Shown here piece after piece: positions 54,486 to 62,543 of a stretch of 64,000 bases of DNA; the stretch's first letter is position 1; each line of letters begins with the position of its first letter. The notes beneath the pieces were generated by a model. That model had not been told where the DNA came from, made no database searches, and was given only the letters and a program-made list of their open reading frames with translations. The DNA comes from an uncultured Paracoccaceae bacterium (lineage in GTDB: Bacteria > Pseudomonadota > Alphaproteobacteria > Rhodobacterales > Rhodobacteraceae). The stretch is taken from assembly GCA_947493335.1 (NCBI GenBank), contig CANLQO010000001.1, forward strand, positions 1,054,001 to 1,118,000. Reading direction: 5' to 3'. The position numbers were made by a program, and so were the translations under genes.

Positions 54486-56326
54486 TATTGCAGCTGGGCG
54501 TTCACCGCATCGACTGCGGCCTGATTGATTGAGACATCAGTGCGGGTCTGGACCGCGGCGTTGAAGGCTTCAAAGATGTCTTGGGCAATGCCTTGGGCCG
54601 CTTGCGCACCTGCCTGTTCAAGTTGCGCGGCGACCTGTGGGTTTGCAGGATCTGGCGGGGCGGTGCCATCAAGACGGACGATCAGGGCCCCGGATTCGTT
54701 GTCGATGACCCGGACCTCTCCCACGTTCATCTCGAAGACGGCTTCGAGGAAGGCGGGCGGTGTGCCCTCGACAAATGTGGTGCGGGTCAGGGTGTTGGCC
54801 GCCGTTGGGGTCAGTTCCAGCGTCTCAAATCCGGTCAGCGGGCTGATCAGGGCGGCGGTCGTTTCGGCCTGTGCCAGCACAGCCGCTTGTGTGGATTGCG
54901 CCGTCCACGCGGTCACGACGTCATCGCGCACCTCTGCAAATGGCCGCACGGCGGGTGGCGTGATGCCATCAAGGCGCAGCGCAAAGATACCGCCGTCTGC
55001 CAGTTGTTCGAGGTTGGGAAAAGCACCTTCGACGGCTGCGGCCGCCGCTGCACGGAAGCTGTCATAGGCGGCGATGCCGTCGCGTGTTTCGGGTGTCCAA
55101 TCGATGCTGCCAAGGACCAGTTCGGTCTGTTCGGCTAGATTTTCAAGCGTCGCACCGCCGGCCATCAGGTCGTTGATGCCTTCGGATGCCGCGTCGATTT
55201 GGCGGATCGCCCGTTGCGCCGAAAGTTCGACATTCAGATCATCGCGCGCTTCTTCGAAAGAGATTTCTTCCGCTGCCAGCACGGCGTTCACACGAAAGAG
55301 TGCAGGACCAAGCGAGGTGTTGAAGGGCCCCACGACGTCACCCGGCGTGGCGGCAAAGACGGCGCCACCCGCTGCGCCAAGGTCATCCTGCGCGACATCG
55401 CCCATGTCAACATCGGATAATTCAAGGCCGCGTTCCGCGACGAGCGTGTCGAAATCAGCTTCGCCGTTGGTGATCCGTTCTTGCGCCTCTGCGGCGGGTG
55501 TTTCGCCAGCAAAGACAAGACGTTCCACCAGCCGCCGTTCGGGGCGGACAAATTCGGCAAGGCGGCTGTCATAAAGCGCGCGCAAGTCCGTCTCATCCAC
55601 GGTGATGTCGTCCTGGATCATTTCGGGTGTGATCCACGCGTAGGTGATCGCGCGCGCCTCTGGCGCGGTAAAGAGATCCGGGTTCGCATCGTAAAAAGCT
55701 TGCAAGTCAGCATCCGTGGGTCCCGGCAGCGGGTCCTTCAACATGTCAACGGTGAAAGGTGCAAAGGTGACATTCCGGGTTTCACTGGCAAACTGGATCA
55801 CCGCGTCTGCAAATGCGTCAGGTGCGGGGATGCCGCCGACGACAGCACCCTGCAGCAATGTGCGGGCAACTTCATCGCGGATCGAAGCCTCAAACTGTGC
55901 TTCGGACAGGCCAGAGCGTTCGAGGGTCAGCCTGTACCCTTCGCGATCGAAATTGCCGGACAAATCCTGAAAAGCGGGCACGCGCAGCACCTCTTCCCGG
56001 ACACGTTCGTCACCGACAGAGATACCAAGCTCTGCAGCTTCATTGTCGAGGGTGCGTTCGGCGATCAGCTGTTGCAGGACCGCCTGATCGATGCCCAGCG
56101 TCCGCGCCTCAGAAAAGGTGACGCGCTGGCCCGTCTGGGCTTCAAAGGCGCGCAATTGCTGGTTCAGCCCGTTTTGGTAGGCCGCGATGCTGACGTCTTT
56201 TGTACCCACGGTGCCAAGGCTGCGGATATTGCCACCCAGGCCGCCTGTGCCAAAGCCCAGAAGGCCAACAAAGAGCAGGATCATGATGATCCAGACAAAG
56301 GGGTTTCTGCCTTTTTTCGCAGCCAT
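54485..56326 (-). CDS. PpiD/SurA-type peptidyl-prolyl isomerase, membrane anchored
   Basis: 613 residues from ATG 56326. Short cytoplasmic head (MAAKKGRNPF), one membrane helix (about 11-28, VWIIMILLFVGLLGFG), then a SurA-like N-terminal domain (QNGLNQQLRAFEAQTG ... VLQQLIAERTLDNEA) and a parvulin-like region around 250-360 (ARAITYAWITPEMI, LELSDVDMGDV). Periplasmic chaperone for outer-membrane proteins. TrpE follows with a one-base overlap; the pairing ppiD-trpE is common in Rhodobacterales from memory. Confidence 0.85.
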   Translation of the reverse strand: MAAKKGRNPFVWIIMILLFVGLLGFGTGGLGGNIRSLGTVGTKDVSIAAYQNGLNQQLRAFEAQTGQRVTFSEARTLGIDQAVLQQLIAERTLDNEAAELGISVGDERVREEVLRVPAFQDLSGNFDREGYRLTLERSGLSEAQFEASIRDEVARTLLQGAVVGGIPAPDAFADAVIQFASETRNVTFAPFTVDMLKDPLPGPTDADLQAFYDANPDLFTAPEARAITYAWITPEMIQDDITVDETDLRALYDSRLAEFVRPERRLVERLVFAGETPAAEAQERITNGEADFDTLVAERGLELSDVDMGDVAQDDLGAAGGAVFAATPGDVVGPFNTSLGPALFRVNAVLAAEEISFEEARDDLNVELSAQRAIRQIDAASEGINDLMAGGATLENLAEQTELVLGSIDWTPETRDGIAAYDSFRAAAAAAVEGAFPNLEQLADGGIFALRLDGITPPAVRPFAEVRDDVVTAWTAQSTQAAVLAQAETTAALISPLTGFETLELTPTAANTLTRTTFVEGTPPAFLEAVFEMNVGEVRVIDNESGALIVRLDGTAPPDPANPQVAAQLEQAGAQAAQGIAQDIFEAFNAAVQTRTDVSINQAAVDAVNAQLQ

Positions 56327-56398
56327 GGGTCGATCCTTTTGCGCGGCCCCAGCGGGGTTTCGCAGATGTGTATGGAAGCGCCGGGAGAGGTGCAAGCC

Positions 56399-57571
56399 TT
56401 AGGGCTGAAAAGCCGCCAGCCGGTCGAACAATTCCGCGATACCGGCAGCGTCGATATTGGCAAAGGCGATGCGTAATTCCTGTTGGCCAGACGGGTCGGT
56501 GCCGGGACGGAACATGGTGCCCGGCAGTGTCAGAACAGACGCGTCCTGCACCAGTTGCTGTGCGAGTTGATCCGAGGGCAGATCAAACGGGTGGCGCAAG
56601 TAAGCAAAGTAAGCGCCAACGCCTAAGAGCGCCCAACCGGTGGCGGCAAGTTTTGGAAAATTGGCGGTGATGGCTGCGCGCCGATCCAGGATTTCCAGCC
56701 GTTCGCCCGCAAGCCATTCGTCAAGGTTTTGCATGCCCCAAAGTGCGGCACGCTGGCCCAGCTGATTGGGGCAGATCGTGACGGTGTCGAGGAATTTTTC
56801 CACTTCTGCCAGACGCGCAGCGCTGGCAGTGATGGCCCCGACGCGGTGACCGGTCAGGCGGTAGGCCTTGGAAAAGGAATAAAGCTGGATCAGCGTGTCG
56901 TCCCAGCCGGGATCGGCAAAAAGGTCATGTGGCGCGCCGGTGCGACTGTCGAAATCGCGATAGGTCTCATCAACGATCAGTGCGATGTCGTGGGCGCGGC
57001 AAAGGTCGCGGAATGCGGCAAGTGTTTCGGCTGGATATTCGACGCCACCGGGGTTGTTGGGGCTGACAAGAGCGATGGCCCGTGTTCGATCCGTGATGAG
57101 TGCGGCTGCGTCCTGCACGATCGGGATCAGGCCGGGACCAGCGGGCAGGGGGGTGACGTCGACGCCGGCCATATCAAGCCACATGGCGTGGTTGAAATAG
57201 TAGGGGGTGGGCAAGATGACGGCGTCGCCTTCGCCACAAAGTGCGGCGATCGCTGCGGCAAAGGCCTGATTGCAGCCAGAGGTGATGGCGACGTTTTCTG
57301 CCGTAATGTCGCCACCGTATGCGGCGCTGAAGCGGGTCGCGATCTCTGACCGCAGGGCGGGCAGGCCCAGGACGGGGCCATAAAGATGGGCGTCTGGATC
57401 ATTAAGCACAATTTCGGACATTGCCTGCAAGAGCGGCGCTGGTGGCGGATCGACCGGCGCGGCCTGACTGACGTTCAGTAGCGGGCGGTTGGCCGGATGG
57501 GTGACGCCATCCAGCCAGCGGCGGGCCTCCATCACGGGTGGGGCGAAGGTGGCGGCGGTGCGTGTCGTCAT
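56399..57571 (-). CDS. PLP-dependent aminotransferase, class I/II
   Basis: 390 residues from ATG 57571. Fold type I signatures: NVSQAAPVDPPPAPL, SGCNQAFAAAIAALC, NPNNPGG-like SPNNPGGVEYP, DETYRDF and the PLP lysine in SFSKAYRLTGHRVG. Substrate cannot be read; the end (MFRPGTDPSGQQELRIAF) matches unspecified aminotransferases of the aspartate family. Encoded alone. Confidence 0.88.
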   Translation of the reverse strand: MTTRTAATFAPPVMEARRWLDGVTHPANRPLLNVSQAAPVDPPPAPLLQAMSEIVLNDPDAHLYGPVLGLPALRSEIATRFSAAYGGDITAENVAITSGCNQAFAAAIAALCGEGDAVILPTPYYFNHAMWLDMAGVDVTPLPAGPGLIPIVQDAAALITDRTRAIALVSPNNPGGVEYPAETLAAFRDLCRAHDIALIVDETYRDFDSRTGAPHDLFADPGWDDTLIQLYSFSKAYRLTGHRVGAITASAARLAEVEKFLDTVTICPNQLGQRAALWGMQNLDEWLAGERLEILDRRAAITANFPKLAATGWALLGVGAYFAYLRHPFDLPSDQLAQQLVQDASVLTLPGTMFRPGTDPSGQQELRIAFANIDAAGIAELFDRLAAFQP

Positions 57572-57624
57572 GAGCGTCTTTCCAAAAGGGGCGGCTTGCG
57601 CCGCACGCGATCTGATTTTGCGGA

Positions 57625-57695
57625 TGAGGGGGCACGGCCCCCTCAAACTCCCCATCCATCCATGAGGGGGCTGTCTGCCCCCTCAAACTCCCCCG
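57625..57695. repeat. Tandem stem-loop repeat (two units)
   Basis: Two copies of TGAGGGGGC-N3/5-GCCCCCTCA (57625-57645 and 57663-57685), each followed by AACTCCCC, with a period of about 38-40 bases. Stems are identical, loops differ (ACG, TGTCT). The region 57572-57764 otherwise holds no gene; TTCAGAAGAA-GGGC-TTTCTTTTGAA (57709-57733) is a further weak hairpin that may act as terminator of gpt. REP-like element. Confidence 0.75.
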
Positions 57696-57764
57696 AGCAT
57701 ACTGTTATTCAGAAGAAGGGCTTTCTTTTGAATGAAAATATGCCCCCCGGAGGGTCCCACGGTT

Positions 57765-58283
57765 TCAGTCTTTGCCACGGTAGGGTTCAACGTACTGCAG
57801 CGCCATATCCCACGGGAAAAAGATCCAGGTGTCCTGACTGACGCCGGTGATGAAGGTATCAACCTGCGGCTCGCCTTCTGGTTTGGCGTAAACCGTCGCA
57901 AAATGCGCCTTGGGGTAGAGTTGGCGGACGAGTTCGAGCGTCTTGCCGCTGTCGACGAGGTCATCAACGATCAGGACACCCGTCCCATCGCCCATGATCT
58001 CTGCGTCGGGGGATTTGAGCACTTTGGCCTCGCGCCGCTGGTCGGCTTTGCCGCCGCCGGAGTGATAGGACATCACCGAAATGGTATCGACGGTGCGGAT
58101 GTCCAATTCGCGTGCAACGATCATTGCGGGCGCCATGCCGCCGCGGGTGATGGCGACAACGGCTTTCCACGCACCCTCATCAGGACCGTGGCCATCAAGA
58201 CGCCACGCCAGCGCACGGCTGTCGCGGTGAATTTGATCCCAACTGATATGGAAGCCTTTTTCATGGGGCAAGCGGTCGGTCAT
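57765..58283 (-). CDS. gpt: Xanthine-guanine phosphoribosyltransferase
   Basis: Purine salvage of guanine and xanthine with PRPP. 172 residues from ATG 58283 ([17 protein letters not shown]). The PRPP loop reads [16 protein letters not shown], and the C-terminal [12 protein letters not shown] is typical of Gpt. 11 bases downstream of the LysE-family gene stop. Confidence 0.92.
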   Translation of the reverse strand: MTDRLPHEKGFHISWDQIHRDSRALAWRLDGHGPDEGAWKAVVAITRGGMAPAMIVARELDIRTVDTISVMSYHSGGGKADQRREAKVLKSPDAEIMGDGTGVLIVDDLVDSGKTLELVRQLYPKAHFATVYAKPEGEPQVDTFITGVSQDTWIFFPWDMALQYVEPYRGKD

Positions 58284-58294
58284 GGCGGGGCCTT

Positions 58295-58909
58295 TCAGGT
58301 AGACGCGATTTTGAGCCCGAACAGGGCGATGAGAGTGCCGAAACTGCGGTCGATCCACGCCTTTGCACGCACATAGGCCGCGCGGGCATGAGACATCGAA
58401 AAGATGCGGGCAACGGCGAGATACCAGAGGGTTTCATTGAGGAAAACAACGAGAATGATGGCAGCCTTCCAGATCATGGGGGTCTCAGCCGGGACAAGGC
58501 CAACAAAAACCGCTCCAAAGAAGATGGCGGGTTTGGGATTGGTGGCGAATGTCAGAAATCCGAACCGGATCGCGCCTTTGATGGACTGCGGCGCGGTCTT
58601 GGTTGCTGGCTGGTCCATGGGCTCGGCCGCATGACGCCACATCAGAAAAGCGATCCAGAGCAGGAAGGCACCGCCGATCAGCTTTAGTGCGGTAAAGAGT
58701 GCCGGAACCAGTTCAAAGAGCAGTGCGATCCCGGCCATCGCTGCCGCAGCCCAAAGGACAGCGCCAAGGCCAAAGCCCAGCGAGAGGGCGGCGGCCACCT
58801 TGAACCCGTCGTTGGCGGCAACGCGCAGGCACACCACGAATGAAGGACCGGGTGAGATCGCGGCGGCAAGATGGATAAGCACAACGGAAAGGAAGGCCGT
58901 GAGCGTCAT
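58295..58909 (-). CDS. LysE-family exporter
   Basis: 204 residues with six predicted membrane helices and the family opening [19 protein letters not shown]. Exports amino acids or related metabolites; substrate unknown. Overlaps the stop of the tiny gene upstream by one base and lies in the fabI downstream group. Confidence 0.88.
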   Translation of the reverse strand: MTLTAFLSVVLIHLAAAISPGPSFVVCLRVAANDGFKVAAALSLGFGLGAVLWAAAAMAGIALLFELVPALFTALKLIGGAFLLWIAFLMWRHAAEPMDQPATKTAPQSIKGAIRFGFLTFATNPKPAIFFGAVFVGLVPAETPMIWKAAIILVVFLNETLWYLAVARIFSMSHARAAYVRAKAWIDRSFGTLIALFGLKIAST

Positions 58910-59091
58910 CAGACATCGCCTCGCGCAGCGGGAAACCGATTGATGATGCCCAGACCGATCCCATCCCCATCTGCGCAGCGGGTTTGCATGAGTCCTTCAT
59001 GCGCATTGTCCCCAACACGGAATGCCTGTGCGACAGCCGGGAGTGGGGCCGCAGCAGTGAAGGCAAAGGCAAGGGCGTTGCTGCGGATCAT
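58909..59091 (-). CDS. Tiny secreted protein coupled to fabI
   Basis: 60 residues: a signal peptide (MIRSNALAFAFTAAAPLPAVAQA) and a 37-residue mature part with one cysteine (TRCADGDGIGLGI). The start overlaps the fabI stop in ATGA and its stop overlaps the LysE start in TGATG, a pattern that favours a real gene despite its size. No family recognised. Confidence 0.5.
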   Translation of the reverse strand: MIRSNALAFAFTAAAPLPAVAQAFRVGDNAHEGLMQTRCADGDGIGLGIINRFPAARGDV

Positions 59092-59894
59092 TCTTTGGTA
59101 ATATCGGGGGCGTCGACCGCTTTCATGCCGACCACGTGATACCCCGCATCCACGTGCAGAACCTCACCGGTGGTGCCGGACCCGAGATCAGACAGCAGGT
59201 AGAGCGCCGATTTACCCACGTCCTCAATCGTGACGGTGCGGCGCAGCGGTGAGTTATACTCGTTCCATTTCAGAATATAGCGGAAGTCGCCGATACCTGA
59301 TGCGGCGAGGGTCTTGATCGGCCCGGCAGAGATTGCATTGACGCGGATGCCGTCTTTGCCCAGATCCTCGGCAAGGTAGCGCACCGATGCCTCGAGCGCG
59401 GCCTTGCACAGGCCCATGACATTATAGTGCGGCATGACACGTTCGGCGCCGTAATACGACAGCGTCAGGCAAGAGCCGCCGGGGTTCATCATCTTTTCGG
59501 CGCGGTTCACCACGGCGGTGAAGGAATAGACCGAGATGTCCATCGAGGTCAGAAAGTTTTCGCGACTGGTGTCGACGTAGCGGCCGCGCAGTTCAGATTT
59601 ATCAGAAAAACCAATGGCATGCACGACGAAGTCAAGCTTGCCCCACTTCGCTTCGAGTGCGGCAAACATTGCGTCCACGCTGTCCATGTCTGCCACGTCA
59701 CAAGGCAACACGATGTCAGAGCCGACCGAGGCGGCCAAGGGCCCAACACGCTTCATCAAAGCCTCGCCCTGATAGGAAAAGGCCAGTTCCGCGCCCGCAT
59801 CCGCACAGGCCTTGGCAATACCCCAGGCGATTGATTTGTCGTTGGCGAGCCCCATGATGAGCCCGCGTTTTCCTGCCATCAGTTGGTTGGACAT
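59088..59894 (-). CDS. fabI: Enoyl-[acyl-carrier-protein] reductase (NADH)
   Basis: Last step of fatty acid elongation. 268 residues from ATG 59894 (MSNQLMAGKRGLIMGLAND). Short-chain reductase with GLANDKSIAWGIAKA, VVHAIGFSDKSEL, and the catalytic Tyr/Lys pair in YYGAERVMPHYNVMGLCKAAL (Tyr-x6-Lys type). The target of triclosan in relatives. Followed by the coupled tiny gene and LysE exporter. Confidence 0.94.
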   Translation of the reverse strand: MSNQLMAGKRGLIMGLANDKSIAWGIAKACADAGAELAFSYQGEALMKRVGPLAASVGSDIVLPCDVADMDSVDAMFAALEAKWGKLDFVVHAIGFSDKSELRGRYVDTSRENFLTSMDISVYSFTAVVNRAEKMMNPGGSCLTLSYYGAERVMPHYNVMGLCKAALEASVRYLAEDLGKDGIRVNAISAGPIKTLAASGIGDFRYILKWNEYNSPLRRTVTIEDVGKSALYLLSDLGSGTTGEVLHVDAGYHVVGMKAVDAPDITKE

Positions 59895-60105
59895 TCTTCT
59901 TCTCCTGCGCCGATTTGGCCGTCGCCTTGGGTTTAGGCCAAGACTGACGGAGCGGCAAGCAGACGTGTCAACTGGGCGAAAACACGCAATAAGCTGAATT
60001 CCGCCCATTGGGGTGATGCGGCACTGCGGAAAGGGCAGCAGGGTTGCGGCACTGTGTCGGCTGAACTAAGCAGTTCACTCAAGGGAATGGGACGATCACA
60101 TCAGG

Positions 60106-60711
60106 ATGGACGGACGGGACGGCATTTTTGCGGGGGAAGATCCCTTTGCAATCGCACAGGCATGGCTGCGCGAGGCGGAAGCCGTGGAAGTCAACGACCC
60201 CAACGCAATCGCCCTTTCGACCGTGGACGCAGACGGCTTGCCCAACGTGCGCATGGTCCTTTTGAAGGAAATTGAGCCGCAAGCCTTTGTCTTTTATACG
60301 AATTATGAAAGTCAGAAGGCGCGCGAATTAGAGGGCGCGGGCAAGTGCGCTTTTGTGCTACACTGGAAGTCAATCGCGCGGCAGATCCGTGTGCGGGGCC
60401 TCGTCCACAAGGAAGACGGTCCGCAAGCGGATGCGTATTATGCCTCGCGGTCTTTGAAAAGCAGACTGGGGGCCTGGGCCTCGCGTCAGTCGCAACCGCT
60501 GGCCAGCCGAGCCGCCTTGATGGCGGATGTGGCAAAAGTAACGGCCAAACACGGCACTGATCCGGCGCGACCGCCATTTTGGGGCGGATACAGGATAACC
60601 CCCTTGGAAATTGAATTCTGGGCCGACGGCGCGTTTCGCCTGCACGACAGGTTTCGGTGGACGCGGGGCACGGTGGGCGAAAAATGGGTTGTTAATCGGC
60701 TCTCACCCTGA
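60106..60711 (+). CDS. pdxH: Pyridoxamine 5'-phosphate oxidase
   Basis: FMN enzyme producing pyridoxal 5'-phosphate. 201 residues: [59 protein letters not shown], and the C-terminal RLHDRFRW signature with the substrate-binding Arg. Divergent from fabI. Confidence 0.95.
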   Translation: MDGRDGIFAGEDPFAIAQAWLREAEAVEVNDPNAIALSTVDADGLPNVRMVLLKEIEPQAFVFYTNYESQKARELEGAGKCAFVLHWKSIARQIRVRGLVHKEDGPQADAYYASRSLKSRLGAWASRQSQPLASRAALMADVAKVTAKHGTDPARPPFWGGYRITPLEIEFWADGAFRLHDRFRWTRGTVGEKWVVNRLSP

Positions 60712-60821
60712 TCTGCATTAGGGTGTTGAGATTTAAAGGTCAAAATGGTGTCATCCGCGCAAATGCGCAATTAACACGACGCAGCAATACGGAAACCGGC
60801 CAGATCCGGACATGGACGACG

Positions 60822-61349
60822 ATGCAAGAAAGCGATGCACAAGAGGGCGAAACGGTCACGGGACGAATCAAATGGTTCGATCCGGTCAAGGGCTTTGGTT
60901 TTGTAACGACAGAACCACAGGGGCCGGATGTGCTGTTGCACGCCAATGTCTTGCGCAATTTCGGGCAGGGGTCTGTCGCTGACGGGTCCGAGGTCAGGAT
61001 TGTGGTGCAAAAGACGGCACGCGGCTTGCAGGCCTCTGAGGTGTTGGGAATCACACCGCCGCCGCCGGACGAGAACGTGCATCTGGCCGATATGGAGACC
61101 GTCTCGGCCGAGGAAATTGCCAGCTATACGGTTCAGCCGGCACGGGTGAAGTGGTTTGACAAAGGCAAGGGCTTTGGCTTTGCCAATGTCTTTGGCGACA
61201 AACGCGACGTTTTTGTGCACATCGAAGTGGTGCGCCGGTCCGGGCTGGCCGATCTGGCCACGGGCGAGGCTGTTGGCCTGCGGGTGATGGAAGGCAATCG
61301 TGGATTGATGGCGATTGAAGTCAGCGGTTGGGAAGCCTCTGACGCATGA
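60822..61349 (+). CDS. Double cold-shock-domain protein
   Basis: About 175 residues from ATG 60822; the start is not fixed by a strong ribosome binding site and an open frame extends to 60723. Two CSDs: GRIKWFDPVKGFGFVTTE with VLLHANVL (about 14-75) and ARVKWFDKGKGFGFANVF with VFVHIEVV (about 108-170), both with RNP1 and RNP2. Such tandem forms are usual in Rhodobacterales and bind RNA or single-stranded DNA. Overlaps the DUF192 gene by 4 bp. Confidence 0.9.
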   Translation: MQESDAQEGETVTGRIKWFDPVKGFGFVTTEPQGPDVLLHANVLRNFGQGSVADGSEVRIVVQKTARGLQASEVLGITPPPPDENVHLADMETVSAEEIASYTVQPARVKWFDKGKGFGFANVFGDKRDVFVHIEVVRRSGLADLATGEAVGLRVMEGNRGLMAIEVSGWEASDA

Positions 61350-61801
61350 TCCGCTGGGCGCTGGCGTTCTGTATGACGGGGCAGGCGGCCTTTGCGGCCT
61401 GTGCCGAAGACAAGGTGACGGTGCGCGGCGATTGGGGGCAGGCCCATTTCAGCATTAAGCTTGCCGACGATCCCGAAGAACGCGCCCAAGGCCTGATGTT
61501 CGTCGAAGAGATGGCGACACTTGAAGGTATGCTGTTCATCTATGAAGCCCCTCGCAATGCGACCTTCTGGATGCGCAATACGCTTATCCCGCTTGATATG
61601 ATCTTCACGAATGCCGCGGGGCGCATAACCCACGTGCACCGGGATGCCATTCCTTTGGACGAAACCACGATTGATGGCGGTGATGAGGTGCTGGCGGTGC
61701 TAGAGATCAATGGCGGTCTGGCAGCCCGGCTAGGCATTGATGTGGGGGATGCGCTGCAACATCCTGCATTTGGCGCGAATGCGGTCTTGCCCTGCGAATA
61801 A
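61346..61801 (+). CDS. DUF192 exported protein
   Basis: 151 residues: signal peptide (about 1-19), then the DUF192 core RAQGLMFVEEMATLEGMLFIYE, NATFWMRNTLIPLDMIF and LAVLEINGGLAARLGI. Members are small periplasmic or cytoplasmic proteins of unknown function. Translationally coupled to the cold-shock gene; tRNA-Pro follows by 23 bases. Confidence 0.9.
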   Translation: MIRWALAFCMTGQAAFAACAEDKVTVRGDWGQAHFSIKLADDPEERAQGLMFVEEMATLEGMLFIYEAPRNATFWMRNTLIPLDMIFTNAAGRITHVHRDAIPLDETTIDGGDEVLAVLEINGGLAARLGIDVGDALQHPAFGANAVLPCE

Positions 61802-61824
61802 TTGCGGTTTAGAGAACGCGCAGT

Positions 61825-61901
61825 CGGGGCGTAGCGCAGCCTGGTAGCGCATCTGTTTTGGGAACAGAGGGTCGGGAGTTCGAATCTCTCCGCCCCGACC
61901 A
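61825..61901 (+). tRNA. tRNA-Pro (anticodon TGG)
   Basis: 77 bases including an encoded CCA. Acceptor CGGGGCG pairs with CGCCCCG, then A and CCA. D arm GCGC-AGCCTGGTA-GCGC, anticodon stem CTGTT/AACAG with loop TTTGGGA (TGG), T arm with TTCGAAT. All elements are present. Confidence 0.97.
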
Positions 61902-62306
61902 CTTCACAACATGATCGAGGATTGGGGGGCTTGTCGGTCCTGCTGTTCCTTTGCGCCCGGGCGCCCGATTCTGAGGTCGTGGTTTGAGGGGTCTTCGGCG
62001 CGGCCTGTGGCGCAGGTGTTTTCGGCCACGAGATGGCCTAACCCGCTATATATGGGGGGTGACTGGCTCGCCACACACAATAGAAGGTGGGTGCCGTGCC
62101 CGTGGCGCAACAATAATTTTAAGCGATCGAGGCCCAAGAAGATCTTCGGCGTGCTTCACCCAAAAAGTTAATCTTATGGGCTAAGGGTGCGGGTTCATTC
62201 GGTTTTCGGTGTGGAGAAAACTGTGGGGGAATCGCGACCGGTTCCATGCCCCAAAAGCGAGGCCCCCGGTCAACAGGAAAATCCCAAGATTTAGTGAATA
62301 ATCCCG

Positions 62307-62336
62307 TTGACCCACTAGGTGTAGTTGCGTCAGATT
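62307..62336 (+). promoter_or_regulatory. Candidate nrdJ promoter
   Basis: TTGACC at 62307-62312 followed after 17-18 bases by TCAGAT/CAGATT (62330-62336). The -10 is weak (3 of 6), but the position suits repression by the overlapping NrdR-like box and would give a leader of about 200 bases. Confidence 0.35.
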
Positions 62337-62371
62337 GTGTAAGCCGACCGGGATAACACAAGATGTGGGGT
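62312..62371. promoter_or_regulatory. Pair of NrdR-like boxes
   Basis: CCACTAGGTGTAGTTG (62312-62327) and ACACAAGATGTGGGGT (62356-62371) match the NrdR box consensus ACACwATATaTwGTGT at 11 and 12 of 16 positions. The first overlaps the candidate promoter spacer. Their start distance of 44 bases is slightly above the usual 31-32 or 41-42. NrdR represses ribonucleotide reductase genes in most bacteria. Confidence 0.45.
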
Positions 62372-62543
62372 TGGCAGGGACGGGGAGTGTTCCGCACAGC
62401 AAAGTCAGAAATCGGTGCCGACCGCTGGAGTCGGCGCACAGAGACTTGCGGCCCATCGCCCCGACAAGAGGAACGCACCGGAAAATCCGGGGCAGGTTAG
62501 TGAAGCAGCCGCAACGACGGCGAAGGACACGGGGCAAGACGCG
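62372..62543 (+). promoter_or_regulatory. Structured 5' leader of nrdJ
   Basis: Stacked helices are visible: GCAAAGTC (62399-62406) with GACTTGC (62443-62449) enclosing TGCCGAC (62416-62422) with GTCGGC(G)CA (62430-62438); then CCGGA-AAA-TCCGG (62478-62490) and GCCG-N6-CGGC (62508-62521) just before the start region. No B12 box of the cobalamin riboswitch is present. A conserved nrdJ RNA motif has been predicted in bacteria; membership here is not tested. Confidence 0.5.

Larger units (their letters stand above)
61902..62543. other. Long upstream region of nrdJ
   Basis: 642 bases without a convincing gene. The first 300 bases show no clear signal; one open frame (61911-62171) is Trp/Arg/Cys-rich and has no ribosome binding site. 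TGTGGAGAA (62210-62218) is one base off a DnaA box. From 62307 on there are a candidate promoter, two NrdR-like boxes and a structured leader, listed separately. Confidence 0.5.

Noticed and set aside
61825-61901. Integration site at tRNA-Pro
   Set aside because: No second copy of the tRNA 3' end and no integrase nearby.
61911-62171. 86-residue frame after tRNA-Pro
   Set aside because: Trp/Arg/Cys-rich, no ribosome binding site, no family; probably non-coding.
62210-62230. DnaA boxes TGTGGAGAA and TGTGGGGGA before nrdJ
   Set aside because: Each deviates from TGTGGATAA and two weak matches are expected by chance; kept only as a remark.
62307-62543. Cobalamin riboswitch before nrdJ
   Set aside because: The B12 box and the GCTGCCCCCGCAACTGT-type core are not present; only loose similarity in GCAGCCGCAACGACGG.
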